Of a stretch of DNA of 64,000 nt, positions 9,104 through 18,808 are shown in pieces. A program made the translations under genes and the position numbers. This DNA is from Bradyrhizobium hereditatis (GTDB taxonomy: Bacteria; Pseudomonadota; Alphaproteobacteria; Rhizobiales; Xanthobacteraceae). The first letter of the stretch is position 1; each line of letters starts with the position of its first letter. Location of the stretch: assembly GCF_020329435.1 (NCBI RefSeq), contig NZ_JAGKJK010000004.1, forward strand, positions 62,001 through 126,000, given 5' to 3'. Below the pieces are notes generated by a model, which ran no database searches, was not told the DNA's origin, and worked only from the letters and a program-made list of their open reading frames with translations.

Positions 9104-9622
9104 TCAAAACTCCGCCGCGATCTTCGATAGCATTTCCAGCAGCGCGACGCGGTTGGCAGGGCCCAGCAATTCGTTGAGCCGCGCCTCGTGCTTGGTGGCA
9201 ACAAGCTTCTTGGCGCGCGCCAAAACGGCCCTGCCCTTGTCGGTCAGAAGCAGGATGTGCGAGCGGCGATCGTTGGTCGAGCGCATCCGGGTGCAGAGGC
9301 CGCGGCTCTCAAGCGCGTCCAGCATCGATACGAAGTTCGGCCTGAGGATGCCGAGCGTGTTGGCAATTTCCGTCTGATTGCGCCCGGGATTACGGTCGAG
9401 CAGCAGCAGCACCGAAAACTGCGCCGGCGTCAGCTGGAGCGGCGCGACACAGCGCAGGAAGTCCTCAAATACCCTGAGCTGGGCACGCTTGAGAGAATAG
9501 CCGAGCAGGTCGGCCAGTTCCCCCAGCTGCAATCCGGCATTGTCCGGGGTGCCCTCAGCAATGTCCTTGCCGTTGCTCCGCGGCGACTTGACGGGATCGG
9601 TCGCTGCCTTGGAAACTGTCAT
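9104..9622 (-). CDS. couR: MarR family transcriptional regulator, likely CouR
   Basis: 172-residue winged-helix regulator. The DNA-binding core runs from LTPAQFSVLLLLDRNPG to the wing, whose NDRRSHILLLTDKG is the MarR signature. It is divergent from an ABC importer operon with 175 bases between the start codons, and stands at the edge of an island with a coumaroyl-CoA-type ligase, crotonase and pobA. In Rhodopseudomonas palustris the MarR protein CouR represses p-coumarate genes and is released by p-coumaroyl-CoA; position and content suggest this is its counterpart. A candidate operator lies at 9691-9705. The N-terminal 25 residues are Ser/Lys/Pro-rich and probably disordered. The family call is firm, the couR identity is inference. 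Confidence 0.85.
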   Translation of the reverse strand: MTVSKAATDPVKSPRSNGKDIAEGTPDNAGLQLGELADLLGYSLKRAQLRVFEDFLRCVAPLQLTPAQFSVLLLLDRNPGRNQTEIANTLGILRPNFVSMLDALESRGLCTRMRSTNDRRSHILLLTDKGRAVLARAKKLVATKHEARLNELLGPANRVALLEMLSKIAAEF

Positions 9623-9690
9623 GGCGTGAGGCTCGCACCCGAGAAAAAGCCTTGGCCGATGGCCGGGCCTTGATGTTATATTCGATAATT

Positions 9691-9705
9691 GTTATCGGAT
9701 ATATC
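9691..9705. promoter_or_regulatory. Candidate MarR/CouR operator between divergent promoters
   Basis: GTTATCGGATATATC matches the perfect palindrome before pobA (22583-22597) at 12 of 15 positions. It lies in a notably AT-rich stretch (9674-9718) between couR and the importer. An overlapping dyad CGATAA-TTG-TTATCG (9683-9697) could be the real register. Confidence 0.5.
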
Positions 9706-9797
9706 AAATATCGGCATCTTTCAACTGCCGAGATATGGGACGGCCGGCGGACCGCACGAGGTCAGGATCGGCGACGCTTTTAGGGGGAGCGCCAGTC

Positions 9798-10838
9798 TTG
9801 AATACGACGATCATGCTGTTCCTGGTGCAGGACGGCATTACCAATGGCGCGATCTATGCGCTGCTCGGGCTCGCGCTGGTGCTGGTGTTTGCCGTCACCC
9901 GCGTCATCCTGATCCCGCAGGGCGAGTTCGTCACCTACGGCGCGCTGAGTTACGCCATGCTGGCGACGGGCCAGGTGCCCGGCACGGTCTGGCTGGCGAT
10001 GGCCATGGGTATCGCCGCTTTCGGCTTCGATCTGTTTGATGCACGGCGATCGCTACGGCTGAAGCGCATCTTGCGCTCTCTTGTCTTCAACGTGGTCATG
10101 CCGGCTGCCATCCTGGCTCTCACCTATCGCCTTGCCGGTCCCAAAACGCCGATCGCGGTCAATATCGCGCTGTCGCTCCTGATCGTTGCGGCGATCGGGC
10201 TGTACCTCTACCGCCTCGCATTCCAGCCGATCGCGCATACTTCGGTGCTGGTGCTGCTGATCGCGTCTGTCGGCTGCCATCTCGCTCTGCAAGGCCTCGG
10301 GCTTGTATTCTTTGGTGCCGAGGGCCTGCGCGGTCCGGCGCTGTCGAATGCGGCGCTCACCATCGGCCCGCTCCGCTTCACCGGGCAGAGCCTTGCGGTT
10401 TACGGGCTCACCGTCGCCTTCATTATCGCGCTGTGGCTGTTCTTCGGCTTCACGCTGATGGGCAAGGCGCTGCGCGCCACCGCCGTCAACCGGCTCGGCG
10501 CCCGTCTCGTCGGCATCCGTACCACGCTGTCGGGACAGATCGCTTTCCTGCTGGCCTCGCTGATCGGCGCGATTTCCGGCATCCTGATCGTGCCGATCAC
10601 GACGCTCTACTATGATACCGGATTCCTGATCGGCCTGAAGGGTTTCATTGCCGCGATCATCGGTGGCCTTGTGAGCTATCCGCTGACCGCGGTCGCAGCA
10701 CTGCTCGTCGGCAGCGTCGAGGCCTTCTCCTCGTTCTATGCCAGCAATTTCAAGGAGGTCATTGTCTTCACGCTGATCCTTCCCGTGCTGATGCTGCGTT
10801 CGCTCGCAGCGCCTGAGGTCGAGGAAGAGAAGGACTGA
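9798..10838 (+). CDS. ABC transporter permease, LivH family
   Basis: First permease of a branched-chain-type importer, 346 residues and strongly hydrophobic, starting MNTTIMLFLVQDGITNGAIY. The TTG at 9798 is chosen because AGGGGGAG lies 8 bases before it; the longer frame back to 9735 has no such site and adds non-family residues, and ATG 9813 is too far from the site. It is longer than a usual LivH (about 290) because of an extra segment after residue 70 (DLFDARRSLRLKRILRS plus a hydrophobic stretch). It ends 4 bases before the next gene. Together with the fused gene and LivF it resembles the four-gene CouPSTU set for lignin-derived aromatics in R. palustris. Confidence 0.88.
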   Translation: MNTTIMLFLVQDGITNGAIYALLGLALVLVFAVTRVILIPQGEFVTYGALSYAMLATGQVPGTVWLAMAMGIAAFGFDLFDARRSLRLKRILRSLVFNVVMPAAILALTYRLAGPKTPIAVNIALSLLIVAAIGLYLYRLAFQPIAHTSVLVLLIASVGCHLALQGLGLVFFGAEGLRGPALSNAALTIGPLRFTGQSLAVYGLTVAFIIALWLFFGFTLMGKALRATAVNRLGARLVGIRTTLSGQIAFLLASLIGAISGILIVPITTLYYDTGFLIGLKGFIAAIIGGLVSYPLTAVAALLVGSVEAFSSFYASNFKEVIVFTLILPVLMLRSLAAPEVEEEKD

Positions 10839-10842
10839 GGCG

Positions 10843-12608
10843 ATGAATCAGCGAACTCCCCTCATCATCTTCGCAGCTTTGATGGCGGTGATCCCGTTCA
10901 TCCCTGGCATCCCGCCGTTCTGGATCGTGCTGCTCAACAATATCGGCCTCGCTGCGCTGGTGGCGATGGGCCTCGTGCTCCTGACCGGCGTCGGCGGCCT
11001 CACCTCGTTCGGCCAGGCCGCGTTCTGCGGCTTCGGCGCCTATACCACGGCGGTACTGACCACGGCCTATGACGTGTCGCCGTGGCTGACGCTGCCGCTC
11101 TCACTTCTGGTCAGCGGCATCGCCGCCGTCCTGCTCGGCATCATCACGGTGCGGCTGTCAGGCCATTATCTGCCACTCGGCACCATCGCCTGGGGCATCG
11201 GCCTGTTCTATCTGTTCAGCAAGCTGGAATTCCTCGGCCGCAATGACGGCATCTCCGGCATCCCGCCGCTTTCGATCGGCACCTTCCGGATGCTCGATCC
11301 CGGCACGATCTATTTCGCGATCTGGATCGCAGTGCTGGTCTCGGCGCTTCTGACCATGAACCTCCTGGACTCCCGCACCGGCCGCGCGATCCGCGCGCTG
11401 CGACGCGGGCATATTGCCGGCGAAGCGTTCGGCGTTCAGACGCCACGCGCAAAACTGCTGGTGTTCGTCTATGCGGCGGTGCTGGCCGGCCTCTCCGGCT
11501 GGCTCTATGCGCATTTCCAGCGCGCGGCCAACCCGACCCCGTTCGGCGCGCATGCCGGCATCGAATATCTTTTCATCGCCGTGGTTGGCGGCGCCGGCTA
11601 TGTCTGGGGTGCGGTGCTCGGCGCCGGGATTGTCGTGATCCTGAAGGAGATCCTGCAAAGCTATCTGCCCTATATTTTCGGCGGCCAGAGCCAGCTCGAG
11701 ACCATCGTGTTCGGCATCCTGCTGGTCGTCCTGCTGCAACTGGCGCCGACCGGCGTCTGGCCATGGCTGATGTCGCGACTGCCGATCAAGCCCGCCCGCA
11801 AGACGCCCGTCAGCTCGCTTCCGCTTGCCACGCCTGTGCGCGCGCAGGCTTCGTCTGACGTGCTGCTGCAGATCGAGAAGGCGCGCAAGCAGTTCGGCGG
11901 CGTGATCGCCGTCAATGATGTCTCATTCGACGTTCGAGCGCGCGAGATCGTCGCGCTGATCGGCCCCAACGGCGCCGGCAAGAGCACGACGTTCAACCTG
12001 ATCACGGGCGTCTTGACGACCACCGGCGGCGCCATCTCCGTGCTTGGGCGCAAGGTCGACAACGCGCCGCCGCAGGAAGTCGTCAAGCTCGGCGTCGCGC
12101 GCACTTTCCAGCACGTCAAGCTGGTGCCCGACATGACCGTGCTGGAGAACGTTGCGATCGGCGCACATCTGCGAGGCTCGTCAGGGGCGATCTCCAGCAT
12201 GTTCCGGCTCGACCGCGCCGACGAGGCGAAATTGCTGGCGGAAGCCGCGCGCCAGATCGAGCGCGTCGGTCTCGGCGACCAGATCGACCAGCTCGCGGGA
12301 AGCCTCTCGCTCGGCCAGCAGCGCATCGTCGAGATAGCCCGTGCCCTGTGCGTCGATCCCTTGCTGCTGCTGCTCGACGAGCCGGCCGCGGGCCTGCGGC
12401 ACATGGAGAAGCAGCGGCTCGCCGCCCTGCTCCGCCAGTTGCGCGACGGCGGCATGTCGGTGCTGCTGGTAGAACACGACATGGGGTTTGTGATGGACCT
12501 CGCCGACCGCGTCGTAGTGCTCGATTTCGGTACCAAGATCGCCGAGGGCACGCCGAGCCAGATCAAGACCAATCCCGACGTGATCAAGGCTTATCTCGGA
12601 GCTACCGC

Positions 12609-12612
<4 letters not shown>
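10843..12612 (+). CDS. Fused LivM permease / LivG ATPase
   Basis: 589-residue fusion. Residues 1 to about 310 are a LivM-type permease ([19 protein letters not shown] near residue 47). After a Pro/Thr-rich linker a LivG ATPase follows, with Walker [10 protein letters not shown] near residue 374, signature [15 protein letters not shown] near 488, Walker [13 protein letters not shown] near 504 and switch His in VEHDMGFV. No stop or frameshift interrupts it, so it is a real single protein. The ATG is 4 bases after the permease gene, and its TGA overlaps the ATG of the LivF gene (ATGA), so all three are translated as one unit. The function should be aromatic-acid uptake by context. Confidence 0.93.
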
Positions 12613-13340
<728 letters not shown>

Positions 13341-13350
13341 TCCCACATTC

Positions 13351-13482
13351 GTCATGCCCCGCCAACGGTCTCGCCTTCGAGCCCGATGACAGGCTCCGGC
13401 GGGGCATCCAGTACGCCGGGAAATCGAGGTTTACGTCGGGTGCCGCGGCGCACTGGATCACCCGCTTTCGCGGGTGATGACG
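13351..13482. repeat. Intergenic palindrome, GTCATGCCCCGC family
   Basis: Starts GTCATGCCCCGCC and ends CCGCTTTCGCGGGTGATGACG, filling the gap between two convergent genes. A relative is at 23903-24001. Confidence 0.7.
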
Positions 13483-13498
13483 GCTGAGTGGACGGCGT

Positions 13499-14650
13499 TC
13501 ACTTCGCCGGAACGTACTTCCCGTCCTTCACGGTCAGGATGATGCGCGAGCGGTCGTCGAGGCCGTAGCGATCTTTTTCGGTGAAGTTGTAGACGCCCTG
13601 GCTCGCCGCGATCTCCTTCTCCGAGATCAGCGCCAGACGGATCGCCTCGCGGAATTCCGGCGTACCGGGCTTCGCGGTCTTCAACGCCACCGGAATCACG
13701 CGCTTGAGCACTTCGAAGGCGTCGTAGGAATGGCCGGCGAACTGGCTGCGGCTGTTGGCGCCATACTTGGCTTCATAGGCAGTGTTGAGTGCAAGGCCCG
13801 GCTTCTTGGTCAGTGCGCTGTCGGGCTGCGTTTCCGGTGACATCACCGGGCCCGAGGCCATAATCACGCCCTCTGCCGCGGCGCCTGCGATGCGGATGAA
13901 GTCCATGCTGGCAGCGCCGTGGGTCTGGTAGATCAGGCCCTTATAGCCGCGCTCGCGCAGCGTGGTCTGAGGCAGCGCTGCAGCGGTGCCGGAGGCGCCG
14001 ACCAGAATGGCGTCGGGATTGGCGGCGACCAGCTTCAGAACCTGGCCGGCGACCGACGTATCGGGACGGGCGTAGCGCTCTTCGGTCACCATGGTCAGGC
14101 CCATCGGGACGGCCTGGGTCTTGAAGTCGTTGACCCAGAGATCACCGTAGGAATCGGAGTAGCCGATAAAGCCGACGGTCTTGATGCCATGCGCCTTCAT
14201 GTGCTCGTACAGCACTTTGCCCATGATCGGAATCGGCTGCGGCATCACCACCGACCACTTCGCGCGCGCTTCGTTGATCGGCAGCGGCGCTAGGCCGAAA
14301 TGCGGAATTCCCGCCTCGTTCGCGACGGTGGAGACGGCGACCGTCGGCGGCGTCGTCGAGGAGCCCATGATGATGTCGGCCTTGGATTCGGTCACAAACC
14401 GCCGTGCATTGGTGGTGGCCGTCGTCGGATCACCACCGTCGTCGAGCACGATGATTTTGATCGGCACACCGCCGATTTCCTTCGGCACGAAGTCGAGCGA
14501 GTTGCGTTCGGGAATGCCCAGCGCTGCCGCAGGTCCGGTCGTGGTAACGGTGATGCCGATCGTGATTTCGTTGGTCTGCGCGACCGCCGGCAAGCCGGGC
14601 AGAGCCAGGGCCGCCACAACGGCCACAGCGGACAGAAGAGCCTTTTTCAT
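13499..14650 (-). CDS. ABC transporter substrate-binding protein, likely CouP-type for aromatic acids
   Basis: 383-residue periplasmic binding protein. The signal peptide MKKALLSAVAVVAALALP runs to PAVA, with mature start near residue 25 (QTNEITIGI). The type 1 fold start TTTGPAAALGIPERNS and the GSSTTPPTVAVSTVAN stretch are typical for this group. It is only distantly related to the three paralogues at the left of the window. It is the last gene of the minus-strand crotonase-ligase-SDR-thioesterase operon and faces the permease/ATPase operon, which has no binding protein of its own, so they should work together. By synteny with R. palustris CouP the ligands are probably hydroxycinnamates; that is inference. 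Confidence 0.9.
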   Translation of the reverse strand: MKKALLSAVAVVAALALPGLPAVAQTNEITIGITVTTTGPAAALGIPERNSLDFVPKEIGGVPIKIIVLDDGGDPTTATTNARRFVTESKADIIMGSSTTPPTVAVSTVANEAGIPHFGLAPLPINEARAKWSVVMPQPIPIMGKVLYEHMKAHGIKTVGFIGYSDSYGDLWVNDFKTQAVPMGLTMVTEERYARPDTSVAGQVLKLVAANPDAILVGASGTAAALPQTTLRERGYKGLIYQTHGAASMDFIRIAGAAAEGVIMASGPVMSPETQPDSALTKKPGLALNTAYEAKYGANSRSQFAGHSYDAFEVLKRVIPVALKTAKPGTPEFREAIRLALISEKEIAASQGVYNFTEKDRYGLDDRSRIILTVKDGKYVPAK

Positions 14651-14739
14651 TCATTCCTCCCTTGAATTATCTCTTTATCGTGTAAAGCAAAGATAGACGG
14701 CCAGTTCAGCCCCTTCTTTAGGTCATGCGGGATTTCGAG

Positions 14740-15159
14740 TCAGCCCCGCATGAAACGCTCGATGATCTCCGGCGGCATCGGGGCAGACTTCAACTTCGCC
14801 GGGTCGTCCGGGTGACGGCCGACCAGCACGCGGGTCTCGAACGCCTCGATCGCCAATGCATCTGCCTTGAATACGTTGTGAACCACCTCGAAGCTCGATC
14901 GCTTGAAGCTCTCGATCCGGCTTTCGATTCTGATCCAGTCGCCATAGGTTGAGGGGATGTAGAATTTCGCCCGCGTATCCACCATGGGTATACCGACCAG
15001 ACCATATTTATGGACGAGGTCCTGTTTCGAAAAGCCGGCGACTTCGAACATGATCGAGGTCGAATCGTCGAACATCGCGAAGTATCGCGGGTAGTAAACG
15101 ATGTTCGCCGGGTCGCAATCGCCCCACTGGATCTGCACGTCGCGCTTGTTGACGAACAT
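14740..15159 (-). CDS. 4-Hydroxybenzoyl-CoA thioesterase family protein
   Basis: 139-residue hotdog-fold thioesterase. The N-terminal WGDCDPANIVYYPRYF carries the Asp of the Pseudomonas-type 4-hydroxybenzoyl-CoA thioesterase active site (D-x-D-x-x-x-I-V-x-Y-P). Family members release the free acid from aromatic or short acyl-CoA. Its place behind the coumaroyl-CoA ligase, crotonase and SDR genes, with pobA in the island, makes 4-hydroxybenzoyl-CoA to 4-hydroxybenzoate the most economical role. GGGGAT precedes the ATG by 6 bases. Directly upstream of this ribosome site is a perfect 13-bp hairpin (15171-15205). Confidence 0.88.
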   Translation of the reverse strand: MFVNKRDVQIQWGDCDPANIVYYPRYFAMFDDSTSIMFEVAGFSKQDLVHKYGLVGIPMVDTRAKFYIPSTYGDWIRIESRIESFKRSSFEVVHNVFKADALAIEAFETRVLVGRHPDDPAKLKSAPMPPEIIERFMRG

Positions 15160-15170
15160 GAATTATCCCC

Positions 15171-15205
15171 GATCATCATGCGATTCTATAGGTCGCATGA
15201 TGATC
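15171..15205 (-). repeat. 13-bp perfect hairpin in front of the thioesterase gene
   Basis: GATCATCATGCGA (15171-15183), loop of 9, TCGCATGATGATC (15193-15205). It abuts the ribosome site of the thioesterase on the minus strand. There is no T run, so it is not an ordinary terminator. Confidence 0.75.
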
Positions 15206-15221
15206 TCATTTCTCCGTTCAA

Positions 15222-15293
15222 GCATGATCTCTGCGCAAACGCGTTCCGCGTCTGTCGCGAGGGAAAACCGCATTGCACTTTTCCGGAGCATGC
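15222..15293. repeat. Intergenic palindrome, GCATGATC...GGAGCATGC family
   Basis: Begins GCATGATCTCTGC, contains the GAGGGAAAACCGC block, and ends CTTTTCCGGAGCATGC, just before the stop codon of the SDR gene. I recall this as a common type in Bradyrhizobium genomes. Confidence 0.6.
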
Positions 15294-15294
15294 T

Positions 15295-16056
15295 CTAGCG
15301 CGGCGCCATGCGGAGCGCTGCATCGAGCCGCACCACTTCGCCATTGAGATACGGGTTGTCGATCATGTGCAGTGCCAGCGAGGCAAACTCCTCGGCCTGA
15401 CCGAGCCGGCGTGGGAACGGGATCGAGGCGGCAAGCGAATCCTGCGCTTCCTGCGGCAGGTTGGCGAGCAGCGGCGTGAGGAAGAGGCCGGGCGCGATCG
15501 TCAGCACGCGAATGCCGAACTGCGCCAGCTCGCGCGCGATCGGCAGTGTCATGGCGACGATGCCGCCCTTCGAAGCCGAATAGGCAGCCTGACCGATCTG
15601 GCCTTCATAGGCGGCAACGGAAGCGGTCGAAATAACCACACCGCGCTCGCCGGTCGTAAGCGGCTCGAGCTTCGACATCGCAGCCGTCGCCAGCCGCAGC
15701 ATGTTGAAGGAGCCGATCAGGTTGACCTTGATCACCTTGTCGAAGTCACCAAGCGCCATCGGCCCATCCTTGCCGATCACGCGCTTGGCGACGCCGATGC
15801 CGGCGCAGTTCACCAGCACGCGCGCCGGACCATGCGCCGCCGCGGCTTTTGCGATCGCAGCTTCCGCCGAGGCCGCATCCGATACGTCGCAGATCACGGC
15901 AACGCCGCCGATCTCGGCCGCGACTGCCTGCGCGAGTTCGGCGTTGAGATCGCAGATGGCGACCTTGGCACCCTGCGCCGCGAGCCGGCGCGCGGTCGCG
16001 GCACCCAATCCCGATGCGCCGCCGGTGACGATGGCGGCCTGGTCTTTCAACTGCAT
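15295..16056 (-). CDS. SDR family 3-hydroxyacyl-CoA dehydrogenase
   Basis: 253-residue short-chain dehydrogenase with NAD-binding TGGASGLG at 11-18, NCAGIG at 83-88, and catalytic Ser146, Tyr159 and Lys163 (AAYSASK). The overall sequence is of the HSD17B10-like 3-hydroxyacyl-CoA dehydrogenase type. It lies 35 bases after the ligase gene in the same operon. The natural reading is oxidation of the 3-hydroxy-3-(4-hydroxyphenyl)propanoyl-CoA made by the crotonase to the 3-keto ester. A close paralogue sits in the second catabolic island at 49121-49879, also beside a ligase of the same type. Confidence 0.88.
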   Translation of the reverse strand: MQLKDQAAIVTGGASGLGAATARRLAAQGAKVAICDLNAELAQAVAAEIGGVAVICDVSDAASAEAAIAKAAAAHGPARVLVNCAGIGVAKRVIGKDGPMALGDFDKVIKVNLIGSFNMLRLATAAMSKLEPLTTGERGVVISTASVAAYEGQIGQAAYSASKGGIVAMTLPIARELAQFGIRVLTIAPGLFLTPLLANLPQEAQDSLAASIPFPRRLGQAEEFASLALHMIDNPYLNGEVVRLDAALRMAPR

Positions 16057-16091
16057 GGTGCTCTCCCTGACAAAACTCTTTGCTACTTCGG

Positions 16092-17978
16092 TTACGGCGT
16101 GATGACCTGCGCCGGCGGCGCAGGCGAATAGATTTGTTCGATCAGCGCGCCGCGATTCTCCAGCACCGCGCGCTGGTTGATCGAGCCTTTATCCGTCACT
16201 TCGCCGCGATCGATCGACAGCGGCACATCAAGCAGCACCGCGCGCGTGATCCGGGTCGAGGAGCCTGTCGCATCAGCGAAAAACTTCTGAAAGCGCTCGC
16301 GGAAGGCCGCGACGATCAGCGGGTCGGATGCCGCCGCAGCGAGGTCGTCCTGCGGAAGCGTCGGATTGATCAGGCGGCAGCCATCGAGATCGAGCACCAC
16401 CAGCGCCGATATTTCGTCGCGGTTGATGCCGGCAATCACGACATCACGGACCAGCGGCGCGCAGGCCGCAACGAAGCGCGCGCGTAGCGGGCCGACGCTG
16501 ACCCAGGTGCCGCTGGCGAGTTTGAAGTCCTCACTGACGCGGCCGTCGAAATCGAAGCCGGCGTCGAAATTATCGGGATCGGCGGGCTTGATGGCATCGC
16601 CCATCTTGTAGAAGCCTTCCTCGTCGAAGCACTTCGCCGTGATATCAGGCTGACGCCAATAGCCCGGCATCACGTTCGGCCCCCTGGCGCGAACCTCGAG
16701 CTTGCCATTGTTGGGCACGAGCTTGGCGTCGTTGCCGAGAACCGGCAGTCCGACATGGCCGGAGCGGCTGGTATGTGGATTGACCGACATGAAGAACGGC
16801 GCGGTCTCGGTGGCGCCGAGCCCGGTCAGCATCGGCACGCGATAGCCGGTCTCCCGAACGGAGAGTTCGTCGAGGCTGTTCCAGACGAAGGCCGACAGTG
16901 CGGCGCCCGAGAAGAACATCGCCTGCAGGCGGGCAAAGAATTTTTTGCGCAAGTCGGCATCGTCGCGCAGATAGGGCAACAGCGATTCATAGCCCTTGGG
17001 CACGTTGAAATAGACCGTCGGTGAAATCTCCTGGAGATTGCGCACAGTCTCCTCGATGCCGCCGGGCATCGGCTTGCCCTCGTCGAGATACATCGAGCCA
17101 CCATTGTACAGCGTCAGCCCGATGTTGTGATTGCCGCCAAACGTGTGATTCCATGGCAGCCAGTCGACAATGACGGGCGGCTCATCTTTCAGGAACGCCA
17201 AAGTTTCGCGCAGCATCACCTGGTTGGCGCAGATCATGCGCTGGGTATTGATGACGGCCTTCGGGTTGCCGGTCGAGCCTGACGTCAGCAGGAATTTTGC
17301 GATCGTATCCGGGCCGATCGCCTCGTGCACCGCGTCGAGGCGCGGATGCAATGGCGTCGCCATCAGATCGGCGAGCGTCGTGACGTCACGCCCCGGCACC
17401 GTGCCGCGGGAGGCGGCAATCTCGGTCCCGAACGAGACGTTGGCGGCGAGCGCATCGGCGAATTTCGTGGCGTCGTCGACGAACACAAGGCCTGGTGTCA
17501 GCAACTTCATCAAATAGCCGAGCTTGCCGTAGTCGCGCGACACCAGCGAATAGGCCGGCGATACCGGACAGAAGGGAATGCCGGCATAGAGCGCGCCGAA
17601 CGCGACCAGCGCATGATCGATGGAGTTGCCGGAGAGGATTACGACCGGCTTCTCCGCGGAGAGGCCGCGCGCCAGCAGCGCAGATGCGATATGCCGCGAG
17701 GACGCCAGCAGCTCGGCATAGGTGATCTGCCGCCAGCCCCGCGCTGCATTGCGCTCCGCCATGAACACCCGCTCGGGCGCGGCCGCAGCCCAATGAAGCA
17801 GGCGGTCGGTGATACGAACCGGATAATCACGCAGCTGCGCTTTCGGGCGCAGGTAGATGGTGCCGTCGTCGCGGCGCTCGACATGCACGGCGGGCGTGCC
17901 GAACAAAATCGGGCGCAGCGGATGATCCCCGCGCACGGCGGCGTCGATCGAGGCAGACGTGCTGGGCTCGGCGCTCAT
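16092..17978 (-). CDS. couB: Feruloyl/p-coumaroyl-CoA synthetase
   Basis: 628-residue ANL-superfamily acyl-CoA ligase that should activate hydroxycinnamates with ATP and CoA. The AMP-binding motif LLTSGSTGNPKAVINT starts near residue 228, GATETAP follows in the middle, and the C-terminal catalytic Lys is in TDKGSINQ near residue 597. The N-terminal VHVERRDDGTIYLRPK and PVSPAYSLVSRDYGKL stretches are typical of feruloyl-CoA synthases rather than of fatty-acyl ligases. The ATG follows the stop of the crotonase gene by one base, so they are translationally coupled. A paralogue is at 46203-48074. The symbol is assigned by context with R. palustris couB. Confidence 0.9.
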   Translation of the reverse strand: MSAEPSTSASIDAAVRGDHPLRPILFGTPAVHVERRDDGTIYLRPKAQLRDYPVRITDRLLHWAAAAPERVFMAERNAARGWRQITYAELLASSRHIASALLARGLSAEKPVVILSGNSIDHALVAFGALYAGIPFCPVSPAYSLVSRDYGKLGYLMKLLTPGLVFVDDATKFADALAANVSFGTEIAASRGTVPGRDVTTLADLMATPLHPRLDAVHEAIGPDTIAKFLLTSGSTGNPKAVINTQRMICANQVMLRETLAFLKDEPPVIVDWLPWNHTFGGNHNIGLTLYNGGSMYLDEGKPMPGGIEETVRNLQEISPTVYFNVPKGYESLLPYLRDDADLRKKFFARLQAMFFSGAALSAFVWNSLDELSVRETGYRVPMLTGLGATETAPFFMSVNPHTSRSGHVGLPVLGNDAKLVPNNGKLEVRARGPNVMPGYWRQPDITAKCFDEEGFYKMGDAIKPADPDNFDAGFDFDGRVSEDFKLASGTWVSVGPLRARFVAACAPLVRDVVIAGINRDEISALVVLDLDGCRLINPTLPQDDLAAAASDPLIVAAFRERFQKFFADATGSSTRITRAVLLDVPLSIDRGEVTDKGSINQRAVLENRGALIEQIYSPAPPAQVITP

Positions 17979-17979
17979 G

Positions 17980-18780
17980 TCAGGTCGGCTTCACCTTGGC
18001 GGTCTTGTGATCGAGAAACGCGCGAATGCGGCGTTTTGCTTCCTTGTCGCTCTGCGCCACCGTCGCCATCAGCGATTCCATCAGGAGGCCCGTTTGCGGA
18101 TTGGCTTCGGCGATCATCGGCAGCGCCTGCAGCACGGCAAAATTGGTCAGCGGCGCGTTGGCCGCGACGCGCTCGGCGAGTTCCAGCGCTTTCGGCAGCG
18201 CGCCGCCGGCTTCGGTGAGGTATTGCGAGAAGCCATAGGACTCGCCCTCGGTAGCCGAATAGACCCGGCCCGTGAGCATCATGTCAATCATCCGCGCCAC
18301 GCCGATGAGCCGCGGCAGCCGTACCGATCCACCGCCGCCGACGAAGATGCCGCGCTGGCCCTCGGGCAGCGCGAAATAGGCTGATGGTTCGGCAACGCGG
18401 ATATGCGCCGCGCAGGCCAGCTCGAGGCCGCCGCCGATCACCGCCCCCTTCAGCGCCGCGATCACGGGGACGCGGCTATACTGAATGCGATCGAACACGC
18501 GGTGCCACATCTGCGAATGGCGCAGGCCCTCCGTGGCGTCATGCTCGGTGAGCTCGGAGAGATCGAGGCCGGAGGAGAAATGGTCGCCGATGCCATGGAT
18601 GACCACAGCGCCGATGCCTTCAGGAAGATTGGAGAAGCAATCCTGGATCGCGAGAATGATGCCGTCATTCAGCGCATTGCGCTTGGCCGGACGGTTGAGG
18701 CCCACGGTCAGCACCGCGCCTTTCTGCTCGATCTTGAGCAGGTCGGATTGACCCGCTGATGCGGTGGAGGCGTTTCCCAT
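17980..18780 (-). CDS. couA: Enoyl-CoA hydratase/crotonase acting on hydroxycinnamoyl-CoA
   Basis: 266-residue crotonase, first gene of the operon. The oxyanion-hole stretch DHFSSGLDLSEL is at about 67-78 and IGGGLELACAAHIRV at 115-129. Both acid/base glutamates of a true hydratase are present: Glu120 (GGGLE) and Glu140 (ALPE). Hydroxycinnamoyl-CoA hydratase-lyases of the Pseudomonas type have a Ser at the first of these positions, so this protein looks more like a hydratase feeding the SDR next to it than an aldehyde-forming lyase. The name couA is by synteny only. A candidate MarR operator lies 28 bases before the start (18809-18823). Confidence 0.85.
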   Translation of the reverse strand: MGNASTASAGQSDLLKIEQKGAVLTVGLNRPAKRNALNDGIILAIQDCFSNLPEGIGAVVIHGIGDHFSSGLDLSELTEHDATEGLRHSQMWHRVFDRIQYSRVPVIAALKGAVIGGGLELACAAHIRVAEPSAYFALPEGQRGIFVGGGGSVRLPRLIGVARMIDMMLTGRVYSATEGESYGFSQYLTEAGGALPKALELAERVAANAPLTNFAVLQALPMIAEANPQTGLLMESLMATVAQSDKEAKRRIRAFLDHKTAKVKPT

Positions 18781-18808
18781 CGGCTTATATTGCTTCCTGT
18801 CCAGAATA

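Noticed and set aside
9683..9697. CGATAA-TTG-TTATCG as the CouR operator
   Set aside because: A good dyad, but its arms do not match the other promoters. The overlapping 9691-9705 element does. Kept only as an alternative register.
12348..12608. Upstream extension of the LivF frame
   Set aside because: Lies inside the ATPase half of the fusion gene in another frame. The ATGA overlap at 12609 gives the family start.
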